Positions 9,006 through 17,907 of a stretch of DNA of 64,000 bases are shown here, piece after piece; position 1 is the first letter of the stretch; every line of letters begins with the position of its first letter. This stretch comes from Scolanthus callimorphus. Lineage: Eukaryota; Cnidaria; Anthozoa; Actiniaria; Edwardsiidae. The DNA lies in NCBI GenBank assembly GCA_033964015.1, contig CM066919.1, forward strand, positions 2,074,101 to 2,138,100, given 5' to 3'. A program made the position numbers and the translations under genes. The notes below the pieces were generated by a model. The model did no database searches. It worked only from the letters and a program-made list of their open reading frames with translations, and was not told the DNA's origin.

Positions 9006-9173
9006 TCAGTAGTTTATATCTTTTTCCTTTGTATATCGGATTTCATATATACATCCGTTATATGGTGTTCGGTCAAATGATATTTTTAGCGCACGTTCTT
9101 TGAAATTTCTTCTAGCATCTCTTTTCGGATCTGTGTGCGGAGGTCTGATATATTGGGCCCTTCTTTTTTTCAT
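9006..9173 (-). CDS. 55-aa basic protein (left copy)
   Basis: A short intact frame starting MKKRRAQYIRPPHTDPKRD and ending KEKDINY, identical in design to the right-arm copy at 42362-42529. It lies between the 505-aa and 107+ aa genes on the same strand and stops a few bases before the next start. It is very basic at the N-terminus. No family is recognised; conservation of the frame in both arms is weak support because the arms are so similar. Confidence 0.4.
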   Translation of the reverse strand: MKKRRAQYIRPPHTDPKRDARRNFKERALKISFDRTPYNGCIYEIRYTKEKDINY

Positions 9174-9660
9174 CATTAATGTATTTCACTCTAATATCCT
9201 TTTTCATACTATGGTATTTTGTTGCCTCGTTTATGATTAGTGTAAACTCTTCATCAGATATTTTATTATCAGAGAGAGCTTTTGAAATGATACCTTCCAG
9301 TGTGTTTACCTTTGCTCTTGCTAATTGTGATGTTTTTTAATGCTTAGATATCTTTTTCGATAATTTTACACTAGCCGTTGTAGAAATAACACCAAAGAGA
9401 GCAGCTTTTCCACCTATAGGACCAGCAACAACAGCTCCAAAGCCTGTAAGTGACAGAGCCAAAGCAGTTCCTGATAGAATAATAGATGTTCCACCTGTTG
9501 ACCAAACAACTAATTTTCTCAATCTAGTGTACTTTTTCTGTACAGTCTCATAATGCTTGATTTCATTTTCAAGGTTTTGCAATACCTCACATGATTTTTG
9601 GAGTCTGAAGTTATCTCCATTCTCTGCGGGTAATTGTGGGTAAAGTTCGTTATATTCCAT
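9112..9660 (-). pseudogene. Small membrane protein with shared in-frame stop (left copy)
   Basis: The open part (9337-9660) encodes 107 aa: a coiled-coil N-terminus (NLENEIKHYETVQKKYTRLR) and one or two hydrophobic glycine-rich helices (STGGTSIILSGTALALSLTG, then GAVVAGPIGGKAAL). After the TAA the same frame continues for 74 codons with ARAKVNTLEGIISKALSD and SDEEFTLIINEATKYHSM. I recognise this as the normal C-terminal part of this protein family in related elements. The stop is present at the same place in both arms. Confidence 0.55.
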
Positions 9661-9668
9661 ATAATATA

Positions 9669-10334
9669 TTAAAAGTGTGTTACTTTTAAATTGATTATAA
9701 TCAGTTCATTTTTAAAATCAGGCTTTCGACCTTTGATATCAAATAGTTTTATTGTAAAATAATTTAACACAGTGTTGACAGAAACAGGAATGCTAGCATA
9801 GTCTTTGGATGGTATAACTGCTAATAGTGTACTTATTTTTAGTGCTAACTCTGTTCCCTGGTTATTTGTATTTGTGTACGATTTATGTCTATCTAGAATA
9901 TCACAGAATAACATCAGAGGTTTATCAGGTATCCATCTTATTGGGTATAGCTTACCAGGTAATATTTTTTCAGGAACACCTAACTTTTTTGCTAGTTGAT
10001 CAGATAACAAGATATTAACCGTCTTATTTGAAATAAAATTCTTTCCATGACTATCTATAATAATTCCAAACTTATTACCTTTCAGACCACGTACAAATGC
10101 TTGCTGTAATGTTAAAAGGGTGTAATCACCTGCTGGGATGGTTTGTAGTGTTTCCTTCTCATTATTCTCTAATTTCTTGTAAACATATTGATCTTCACTA
10201 AATCGTACCCAAGCTGTGGGACCATAATAGCTTACCAGTTGTATATCCTTCACGTTTGATAGAGGAGGATCAAGATATACCCTAGTCTCTGGTGATCTCA
10301 TCAATATTGTTAAGATTGTTGTCATATGATACAT
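9669..10334 (-). CDS. Penton-like (single jelly-roll) minor capsid candidate (left copy)
   Basis: An intact 221-aa frame. The pattern IPAGDYTLLTLQQAF near residues 62-76, DQLAKKLGVPE, PLMLFCDILDRHK, a STLLAVIPSKDY strand, and a final LFDIKGRKPDFKNELIIINL strand follow the layout I associate with penton-like proteins of cnidarian Polinton-type elements (usually ...D-x-x-G-x-x-LDFNG-x-x...L-x-L at the end). It would form the pentameric vertices of an icosahedral virion. The start directly follows the stop of the 386-aa gene. It is identical in protein sequence to the right copy. Confidence 0.6.
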   Translation of the reverse strand: MYHMTTILTILMRSPETRVYLDPPLSNVKDIQLVSYYGPTAWVRFSEDQYVYKKLENNEKETLQTIPAGDYTLLTLQQAFVRGLKGNKFGIIIDSHGKNFISNKTVNILLSDQLAKKLGVPEKILPGKLYPIRWIPDKPLMLFCDILDRHKSYTNTNNQGTELALKISTLLAVIPSKDYASIPVSVNTVLNYFTIKLFDIKGRKPDFKNELIIINLKVTHF

Positions 10335-10335
10335 A

Positions 10336-11371
10336 TTATCGTTTACCTTTTATACGGTTTACCATATACATAACAACAGCTATAATCAGTAACCAAGCAT
10401 TTTTAGCTAGGAATGAAACCACTTCACCCGCTGATTTGAATACAAATGACGCTATAGCACCTATCATACCAGGAAGTAGTTCTTCAAGCTTTTTACCGAT
10501 AGATTTCAAACCGTTTCCAACACCCTTAGCAACAGTTGATAACCCCTTTGATAGGTTAGAGATGATTACACCGATCGTCGTTCCCACCACTAAAATCACC
10601 GCTGACACAGTAAAACCATACTTTTTGAATATACGCTTAACTCTATCTTTGAGTGACATACCTTCTTCTAGTGCTTCATGCTCTTCCTGTAGTTCGGATA
10701 TTTGGCTTTCTCGCTCATCTATATCATGTTGTATCTGTTCAATCTCATGATCTATTTCGCTTGTATCCTCGATGGTTGTGTATTTTGATCTTCTAGTTAC
10801 TACATCTTTTAGTCTTTGTGTTAGCCCTCTTTTACCTTTTTCTTTATCATGTTGTTCATCCTCATTTTCATCAAGCATCTGCTCTCGTGTTTTTCCTAGT
10901 TTAGCAACAAGCGTTTTCGTTCTCAATAGCTCTTTATTCACTTCACCATTTTTATTAAGTAAATAATGCCATTTAATACTTCCATCTTTAAGAGTAACTA
11001 TAATTCTACCATTTTTTTCATCTCTACTATATAAAAGTTCATCATGATTAGCAATAGGAAATACTTCTATTATCTTTTCCAATGCTTCATTTTCAATCGC
11101 TATTGTATTTTGGTCTTTCCCTAGAGCATTACTAATCGAGTCTGGTAATTTATTGTTTATTTTATTGTTCATAATTAGGTAATGCCATTTCTTCCCACTT
11201 ATAGCTTTAACCTTTACAAACCCAAATTCATCTATTCTTGATAAAAATAGGCTTGTATCAGCATTTGGAAATATTTCCTTAATAATTTGATCAACTTCTG
11301 TTTTTTCACTTACTCTTTCTAGAATAAGTTGGTTATAATTAGAAAATGAGGCTTCATCAATACCATCTTCA
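10336..11371 (-). pseudogene. Coiled-coil, two-helix membrane protein, C-terminal part (left copy, split by CR1)
   Basis: This is the 3' piece of a 386-aa gene; the 5' piece is at 14590-14718. Between them a CR1-like retroelement was inserted within the codons for DWVDEDG. The piece has charged repeats each containing a KWHYL motif, a long coiled coil (EIEQIQHDIDERESQISELQ), a hydrophobic helix (SAVILVVGTTIGVIISNL), an amphipathic Gly/Lys segment and a C-terminal helix (WLLIIAVVMYMVNRI). It belongs to a family widespread in cnidarian virus-like sequence; a membrane-remodelling or virion-membrane role is inferred from topology only. Confidence 0.65.
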
Positions 11372-14300
11372 GGCAAGGCAACAGTGTGCTAGAGAACAAT
11401 TTAATTAATTTTGTAGACGTAATTTCTCATTGATGTTTAGCCCGTGAAGTTCCTGCAGCCTTGACGAATCAGCAAACTAATCATCCGTTATCAGATCGAC
11501 TGCAGGGCTCTGCTGCCATCCCAAAACAGCGCGGGTTTAAAATGGCATGTCTTAATATTCGCGGCTTAGTCGATCACATTGACCAACTACGAGTTCTGCT
11601 TGCCGATAACCCTATCGATATCCTAGCTGTCAACGAGACATGGCTTGATTCTGCTATAAATGATAATGATGTATTTATTTCTGGTTACGAGATTGTGCGT
11701 CGTGACAGAACTGTGCGTGTGGCTGATTTCAAAATGTATGGCGGTGTTTGTTTCTATGTGCGATCAATCGTTAACTTCCGCCCCCGCTTGGACCTGTCTA
11801 TCGACCAGCTGGAAAATTTATGCATTGAAATAAGAAAACCAAGTTCAAAGCCCTTTCTCGTTGCCACTTGGTATCGACCACCAGATTCAACCGTGGAAAA
11901 ATTCGACTTTTTCGAAACCTTACTTGGTAGGATAGACTCTGAACATATCGAATATCATTTGCTCGGTGATATTAATTGTAATGTCGGGGCGTCCGCTTTG
12001 GACCATCCCACCAGGGTCTTGGTAGGCGTCACTGAACTTTTCGATTTGAATCAACTAATTTGCGAACCAACCCGGATCACCGAATCAACTTCAACAACAA
12101 TCGATTTGATATTCACAAACGAACCAGATAAAATTGCTTGCTCCGGTGTCTCTCATGTCGGCATTAGCGACCATAGCCTGATATATGCATTTCGCAAACT
12201 CTCAGCTAGCCATAATAATGGGAAACACTCAAATATAACATATAGGAATTTCAAGCATTTTAATGCCGATTTATTTCGTAACGACATTAGTTTACAGAAT
12301 TGGGCTAACATCAAAACATTTAACGATCCGAATCATATGTGGCATGCCTGGAAAACCATGTTTAACAGCGTGGTTGACAGGCACGCCCCACTACAATGTA
12401 AACGCGTCAGGGGTGTTAAAACTCCTTGGATTTCCGCTGACTTAAAACAGCGTATGCGCCAGCGTGATGTCCTTAAAATAAAGGCAATTCAATCAAAATG
12501 CCCTTATGATTGGAATTTATTCAAACAAGCCCGTAATTCTGTGAATAATGCAATAAGAAATGCCAAAGAGACCTATTATAATACTACTCTACAAGAGAAC
12601 GCTAATGATCTGAAAAAGACTTGGAGAATTATCAATGAAATGACTTCAAGAAAACAAGCGAGCCCTCCGATAAAGGAAATATCTTGTAATGATTTAACTA
12701 TAACTGATTCACAAGAAATAAGCGAAGCTTTCAATCACCATTTCGCAACTATTGGTCCAAAGCTAGCTCAACAAATTCCTAATAATGTTAACAAACGTTC
12801 CCCCCTTAAATATTTAACAGCTCAAACCTGCACGCAGAATAATTTCGAGCTGAAACAAACTAACAATTCAACAGTGTTTTCTATCTTGTCAAAATTGTGC
12901 AAATCAAAGGCAACTGGTTTAGACAAGATATCTGCTCGGCTTTTACGCATTTGCCCAGATCTAATTGCGGAATCTATTTGTGTTATTTTTAATCAATCAA
13001 TCGTCACTGGTATTTTTCCCAGTGAATGGAAATGCGCAAAGGTTATCCCTTTATTCAAGAAGGGGGAACGCGCAGCTCTTGATAACTATAGGCCAATCTC
13101 AATTATTCCTGTCATTGCAAAGGTGTTTGAGAAAATCGTTTTTCAACAAGTCTATTCATTCCTTGATGACAATAAACTCCTTTCCAATTGTCAGTCAGGA
13201 TTTCGCGGTCTCCATTCAACAGTCACAGCTCTCCTCGAAGCTTCTAATAGTTGGGCTTACAATATTGATCGTGGAAATGTGAATTCTGTTGTTTTCCTAG
13301 ACTTGAAAAAAGCTTTTGACACGGTTGACCACGAAATCCTACTCTCAAAGCTGAGTGCATACGGGATAGGGGGTGCCTCAGGTGTTTGGTTTAAGTCTTA
13401 TCTAAGCAATCGCATCCAAAAATGCAGCGTTAATAGTCGACTTTCTAATAGTCGCTCGCTGCTTTGTGGTATTCCTCAGGGGACCATACTAGGACCTCTA
13501 CTGTTTTTGGTCTATATCAACGACTTACCAAATTGCCTGTCGCACGCCACACCCCGTATGTATGCAGACGACACACATTTGACATTTCCGAGTAAAAATA
13601 TCGAGGATATCGAACTATATCTAAATGAAGACCTCGCTAATGTCAATGAGTGGCTGATGGCAAACAAGCTGACTCTAAATCAATCCAAAACCGAGTATAT
13701 GTTGATAGGGTCTAGACAAAGGTTGAGCACGTTTGATAAATCACCCGCCCTCACGATTAACGGAAGCCTCATCAAACATGTATCAGAAGCTAAATCGTTG
13801 GGTGTGGACATTGATCAAAATCTATCTTGGAATGTACACATTAACGCGATTTCAAAAAAGATTGCTTCTGGCATTGGTGCTATTAAACGTGTTCGCCCTC
13901 TTGTTCCCTCAGCAACCTTAGGAATGATTTTCAATGCACTAGTGCTTCCCCATTTCAATTATTGTTCTGAAGTTTGGGATACATGTGGCAATACTTTAGC
14001 CACCAAATTGCAGAAACTTCAAAATAGGGCCGCTAGAGTTTTAACTAATTCGGTTTATGACGCTAATGCCGACCCTCTAATTGATAGTCTGGGGTGGAAA
14101 AATATTCGTTCACTCCAGAACTATCATAAAGCTGTAATGGTGTTTAAATCACTCAATGGACTTGCTCCCGATTACCTTAAGTCCATGTTCACTAGCCGGG
14201 ACACCGTAGCAGCTTATTCCCTGAGAGACACCGAGGGCAAGCTAGCTATTCCAAAGCCCCGCACAAACTATTTGAAAAACAGCTTCAGCTATAGTGGTGC

Positions 14301-14589
14301 GGTGCTTTGGAATAGCCTACCCTCAGAGTTACGGCACGCAGACTCCCTAAATGCATTTAAAGCGGGCTGCAGGGACTTCCTATGATTTCTCAAAATCGTA
14401 ATATCGTTTTTATTATTATTTCTTCCAACACGGCTCTCATGGAAAACAGGTTAAGGTAGTTTTAGGTAGTTTTAGGGATAGTATATATATATATAATTAT
14501 AATAATATCTTTCTTACATATATTTTTATAAAATACGTACTTGATAGGGATAACCGTGTATAAATAAAGTATATATATTCATTCATTCA
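11372..14589 (+). mobile_element. CR1/L2-like non-LTR retrotransposon insertion
   Basis: Comparison with the right arm (empty site at about 40160) gives exact ends. The target word TTCA is present at 11368-11371 and again at 14590-14593. The 3' end is a short (ATTC)n microsatellite, as in CR1/L2-type elements, which blurs the exact duplication length. The 5' end lacks an ORF1, so the copy is probably 5'-truncated just upstream of the endonuclease. It inserted after the palindrome formed, because only the left arm has it. Confidence 0.85.
11542..14385 (+). CDS. CR1-like ORF2: apurinic endonuclease plus reverse transcriptase
   Basis: The frame is uninterrupted for 947 aa from the first ATG; it is open for 27 further codons upstream without an ATG, so the native start may be lost. 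Domains in order: APE-type endonuclease (LNIRGL, LAVNETWLD, TWYRPPDS, HLLGDINCN, TTIDLIFTN, GISDHSL) over roughly residues 1-220, a linker, then reverse transcriptase with FKKGERAALDNYRPIS, FLDLKKAFDTVDH, GIPQGTILGPLLF and the catalytic MYADDTHL, and a C-terminal domain ending LNAFKAGCRDFL. These catalyse target-primed reverse transcription. The intact frame implies a recent insertion. Confidence 0.9.
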   Translation: MACLNIRGLVDHIDQLRVLLADNPIDILAVNETWLDSAINDNDVFISGYEIVRRDRTVRVADFKMYGGVCFYVRSIVNFRPRLDLSIDQLENLCIEIRKPSSKPFLVATWYRPPDSTVEKFDFFETLLGRIDSEHIEYHLLGDINCNVGASALDHPTRVLVGVTELFDLNQLICEPTRITESTSTTIDLIFTNEPDKIACSGVSHVGISDHSLIYAFRKLSASHNNGKHSNITYRNFKHFNADLFRNDISLQNWANIKTFNDPNHMWHAWKTMFNSVVDRHAPLQCKRVRGVKTPWISADLKQRMRQRDVLKIKAIQSKCPYDWNLFKQARNSVNNAIRNAKETYYNTTLQENANDLKKTWRIINEMTSRKQASPPIKEISCNDLTITDSQEISEAFNHHFATIGPKLAQQIPNNVNKRSPLKYLTAQTCTQNNFELKQTNNSTVFSILSKLCKSKATGLDKISARLLRICPDLIAESICVIFNQSIVTGIFPSEWKCAKVIPLFKKGERAALDNYRPISIIPVIAKVFEKIVFQQVYSFLDDNKLLSNCQSGFRGLHSTVTALLEASNSWAYNIDRGNVNSVVFLDLKKAFDTVDHEILLSKLSAYGIGGASGVWFKSYLSNRIQKCSVNSRLSNSRSLLCGIPQGTILGPLLFLVYINDLPNCLSHATPRMYADDTHLTFPSKNIEDIELYLNEDLANVNEWLMANKLTLNQSKTEYMLIGSRQRLSTFDKSPALTINGSLIKHVSEAKSLGVDIDQNLSWNVHINAISKKIASGIGAIKRVRPLVPSATLGMIFNALVLPHFNYCSEVWDTCGNTLATKLQKLQNRAARVLTNSVYDANADPLIDSLGWKNIRSLQNYHKAVMVFKSLNGLAPDYLKSMFTSRDTVAAYSLRDTEGKLAIPKPRTNYLKNSFSYSGAVLWNSLPSELRHADSLNAFKAGCRDFL

Positions 14590-14718
14590 TTCATCCACCC
14601 AATCTGTGGATGTTGATGGTTTAGGAAACTCAAGCAAGGGTATTTCCTCACCACCACCTGTATCATGATCATCACCATGATCAATCAAAGTAGTTCTATC
14701 TGTATAGTCTGTATCCAT
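14590..14718 (-). pseudogene. 5' part of the split 386-aa membrane-protein gene (left copy)
   Basis: It starts at 14718 with MDTDYTDRTTLIDHGDD and runs to STDWV before the CR1-like insertion. The N-terminus is acidic and presumably disordered. A TATA-rich tract lies directly upstream, as for other genes of this element. The matching uninterrupted start is at 40038 in the right arm. Confidence 0.7.
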
Positions 14719-14749
14719 ATTATATGATTTATATTATGGATATAATTTT

Positions 14750-15889
14750 TTATTATATGGCAACGATAGTACGCGCGCTCTGATTGGCTAATCAGCGGGC
14801 AGAATTTTACCGTATTGCCCGTGGGCAATACGCATTCCCGCCATTTTACAAAACGGGCGCGCGTGGCTCTGTCAGAGTTCATACAAGCGAAGCAAACCTC
14901 AAACAGAGAAAACATTCGTCGTGGTTGAGGAAGCTAAACCTTTCTTCTTTCCGAACTGTAAAACCTCTATAAACTTAACTACCGTCTGGATTGAGTGGCA
15001 ACTGAAATGATGGGTGTAATACAAGGAAAAAATTCGGGAAGTTTCAGAGAACTTCGCTCGGCAGACTAGTCGTGTTTTCGTGTTGAGATTCATTATTGAC
15101 AGATTTACAGATTTACATGGATTTTCAAGAAATTTATATATTCCATCACATGGACAATCTTCTCACTCACATGTAACAGAAATATAAGGGGCAACTAACA
15201 GCGGATACAAGCGAAGACTTTGAAAACTTTCATATAGTTCTCGAGAGTGAACATGAACCACTTCAGTGAAAATAATTTCGCCTGGCTCGTCGGTTATTTC
15301 CAGATTGAGAAGTTGTGAATTATCATTTGAAATCCTCAAAGGCTCTCTGGATGAACATTCTTTAAACTCTTTGGTTGGAAACTTTAGTCGTCGTTGGAAA
15401 GTACTAAATGATGGAAAAATACGGTAAGAAAACTCCATGTAATGTAAGATTATTTCGCTCGATAAATTGCAAGCTGCCTTTCGCCATCAAATCATTCTGC
15501 TTGCCATTGTTCTGCAGTTTCTTTTCACTTGTATCGTTTTCCGGCTAAAATACTGTTCATTTTTCTTTTTATTTAATGGCTTTTTATTTGTTATTGTGTT
15601 GGTCGTTCACAAATTTTAAGTTATAAAATCAAAAGTCGTGCGGCTGGTTTAGATTGACTTTCGCTTCGTCTCCTCCCTTTGTATTTTTGTTTTATTAACT
15701 TTGTTTGAAAATGCCATATAATAAACAACTTACTAACCTCGTTTGCTCGGGCAGTACGGAAAAATTCCAGACTTCGGGCTGAAATTTCTGCTTTACGAAC
15801 CTCGCCCAGAGGCTCGGTCCGTAAAGCAGAAATTTCATCCCTCAGTCTGGAATTTTCCCGTACTGCCCTCGCGCTCGGTAAGTAAGTAG
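14750..15889. mobile_element. Shared ~1.1-kb non-viral insertion (left copy) with hairpin at one side
   Basis: Between the 386-aa and BRO genes both arms hold the same extra sequence. It is bounded by a 13-bp inverted repeat TTATTATATGGCA (14750-14762 and 15712-15724), followed on the BRO side by a ~165-bp foldback whose arms include GGGCAGTACGGGAAAATTCC (about 15735-15900). Inside are two short minus-strand frames (91 aa at 15163-15438 and 64 aa at 14899-15093) of unknown nature. Because both arms have it, insertion preceded the inverted duplication. Confidence 0.55.
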
Positions 15890-16526
15890 TTAATATCCTG
15901 TGAAAATATTTTTATGATTACTCAATGTTACCCTTGTTATAAATTTCCGTTTACAGAACTTGCATTTAATACGAACATCACGCATGTAGTCGTTTATCTC
16001 CTTGATAAGTAAATCATAATCGTTGGAAACGATACACTTATAACCATTCTCCTCATATTGTTCTAAGAGGTCTGTCTGCTCATCAGATATAAGACCATTA
16101 CCCTGTGGAGTTTTGAACTCAACACATAGACCATTATAATACTTATGAAGATTTTGTATTATAAGATCTGGTTGTCCCTTCATATAACCTTTTTTATAAG
16201 AAGCAATACGCTTAGATGATGTATCTTGGTTCTCTCCAAGACCTGGTGTGATAATAGCTTTCTGGTAAAACCGTCTTATAAACCCTACTACTTTGGTATG
16301 TAGGTCGTATTCATCCTCAATTTTGAATGTTAGCGTCTTAGGGTTGTTAAACCTCCTATAGTACCCATACTTTCTGATAGATGGTAGTACCTCCTCAACA
16401 ACCCAATCCTGTAATTTCTCAGCAATTGGTAGTTTAGATCTCATAATTAATCGATATAATCCACTTTCATTGATAAAAATAGTGTGTTGTGGAATATCTT
16501 TTAGGGGTCCCCATTTTAGGGACCCC
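15890..16526 (-). pseudogene. BRO-N/VRR-NUC protein, C-terminal part (left copy, split by Kolobok)
   Basis: It contains the second half of the BRO-N domain (FINESGLYRLIMRSK, then WVVEEVLPSIRKYGYY), the VRR-NUC nuclease core (GQPDLII, CVEFKTPQGNG, SDEQTDLLEQY) and a C-terminal Cys/His element (CKFCKRKF...H). The N-terminal 62 codons are at 36283-36470, on the far side of the Kolobok insertion. A conserved aromatic of the BRO motif is Leu here (AEKLQDW) but Phe in the right copy. Confidence 0.85.
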
Positions 16527-16530
16527 TTAA

Positions 16531-16745
16531 AGTGCCACTGAAACGAAAATGATTTGTTTCCAAAAGTTAGGCACAATTGTTAAGTACCTGATAAAGCTTT
16601 CAAATAAAGCAGAATTAGATTTTAAAATTATAGCCCTAGTTTTGGTTTTGAGCATCCAAAAAGGATTCGGGGACGCGCTTCTGGCGACAACTAATTACAT
16701 ATGCAGCGGGCCTGGTGACGTCACAGGTGGCATAACAAAACTACA
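16531..16745 (+). repeat. Kolobok left terminal inverted repeat
   Basis: 215 bp matching the complement of 36064-36278 almost perfectly, from AGTGCCACTGAAACG to CATAACAAAACTACA. It includes a TGACGTCA palindrome. Similarity ends sharply on the inner side. Confidence 0.85.
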
Positions 16746-16812
16746 TTGCAAGTGTGTCGAGCTGTTCTCAATCGAAGTTGTTCTATTGTTTCTCGAGCTC
16801 GTTTTCACTGAA

Positions 16813-17631
16813 ATGTCTGAAACTGACGGTTCTACTGGTGCAGAAAGTGTCGGAGTTTACTCGGAGAGCGAAGAGGATGATTTTGGAGTTGCCGGGGGTC
16901 CAGTCGAGCCATATAGATTTGAGCCGCTCGCCGATGAGGGCGGCCATGAATCTGAAGATGAGGAAGACGAAGATGGCTTAGCTCCAGATATCCTTGAAGC
17001 CAGACAAGAGCAGCTTATCCCCGTTAACGTTTGGTAACTATAAATATGCAGTGAATATGAAGTGCTCCCCACAGAAATCTCTTTTTATTCTCCTGTAGTT
17101 GACGATACCAAAAAACATCCATTTGCTTGATTCGGTAGGTGCAAATGTGACCAGTGTGATGACGAGCAACTCTCCGACGCCAGGGAGTTCAGATGCTGCA
17201 GAGAGATTCTGCAGGCAGCTGGAAAACTGATGAGCGATGGCGTCGAAGCCAGATGCATCACTCATCACCCGGATTTTGCTGCGCTCACCAACTCAACGGT
17301 GTTGGAACAAGTCTGCCCCTTGTTGAAGGACAAGCGTGGTCGTAGCTACAGATTCCCCACGAGAGGCACCAGGAACGAGAAAAAGCTGTAAGTTTACACC
17401 ACTATTTCTTTCTCACTTCTTGAGACAGCATAAAGCACTGCTAAAATATATTTATTTTGCTGTAATTGCAGATGTCTGCGTGCCACTGGTTATCGTTTTC
17501 TTGTTCGCTGGATGTTTGGGCCTCTCGGGTGGGGAAATACAAGGCCTCTTCCCGCTTGTATTTATTCAAAACTGAGGGCAAGTTTCCCGACAACAGCTAC
17601 AAGAGGATACGCTCCATCCGACCAGCACTAG
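16813..17631 (+). CDS. P2RX7-like zinc-binding domain protein of the Kolobok element (3 exons)
   Basis: Three exons join in frame: 16813-17033, 17139-17387 and 17472 to about 17631, each with GT/AG borders. The product starts with an acidic region (SESEEDDFG, ESEDEEDEDG). It then shows the P2X7-type C-terminal cytoplasmic domain pattern: WCKCDQCDD, EFRCCREI, ARCITHHPDF, then YRFLVRWMFGPLG and LPACIYSKLR-x-x-FP. Such soluble P2RX7-like domains occur in animal transposon and host genes and are thought to bind zinc; their role in transposition is unknown. The last codons are uncertain because an alternative frame continues the usual FP-x-x-x-Y pattern. It is convergent with the element's transposase gene. 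Confidence 0.65.
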
Positions 17632-17907
17632 CTGCATGAAAGACCAAGTTGCTCAGTCGAGCCTTATCAACAAACGGTTCTTTTAGGAGCCACCACATCT
17701 ATAAAAGTAATGTTTCATTGCTTCATGCTTTTGAAAGGAAGTGAGTTAAATTACAGCTATTTCCGTTACACTGCGACCCCGGGCGTCAAAAAGTTTCAGT
17801 CTATTCTCGTTCTCGTGACTGTCAATCAAACGCCCCCCTTTGTAAAAACTGCCGACGGGATCGTATGGCTACAGCGTGCAGACATTGCTTGAACGGCCGC
17901 TCGAATC

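Larger units (their letters stand above)
6438..16526 (+). repeat. Left arm of the giant inverted repeat
   Basis: Left arm, from the terminus to the site of the Kolobok insertion. Its last 184 bp lie beyond that insertion at 36283-36466. It contains, from the end inward, subterminal repeats, a 106-aa gene on the plus strand, and minus-strand genes for the 505-aa orphan, 55-aa, 107+ aa, 221-aa and 386-aa proteins and BRO-VRR. A CR1-like element at 11372-14589 is unique to this arm. Matching the right arm base by base gives long runs of identity; for example the 221-aa protein is identical in both. Confidence 0.9.

Noticed and set aside
10292..10750. 152-aa Ser/Ile-rich plus-strand frame (and its mirror at 40785-41243)
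   Set aside because: Shadow of the membrane-protein gene on the other strand; no independent start context or family.
16549..17037. 162-aa frame starting in the Kolobok TIR
   Set aside because: The N-terminal part is translated terminal repeat; the real exon begins at the ATG at 16813 and splices at 17033.
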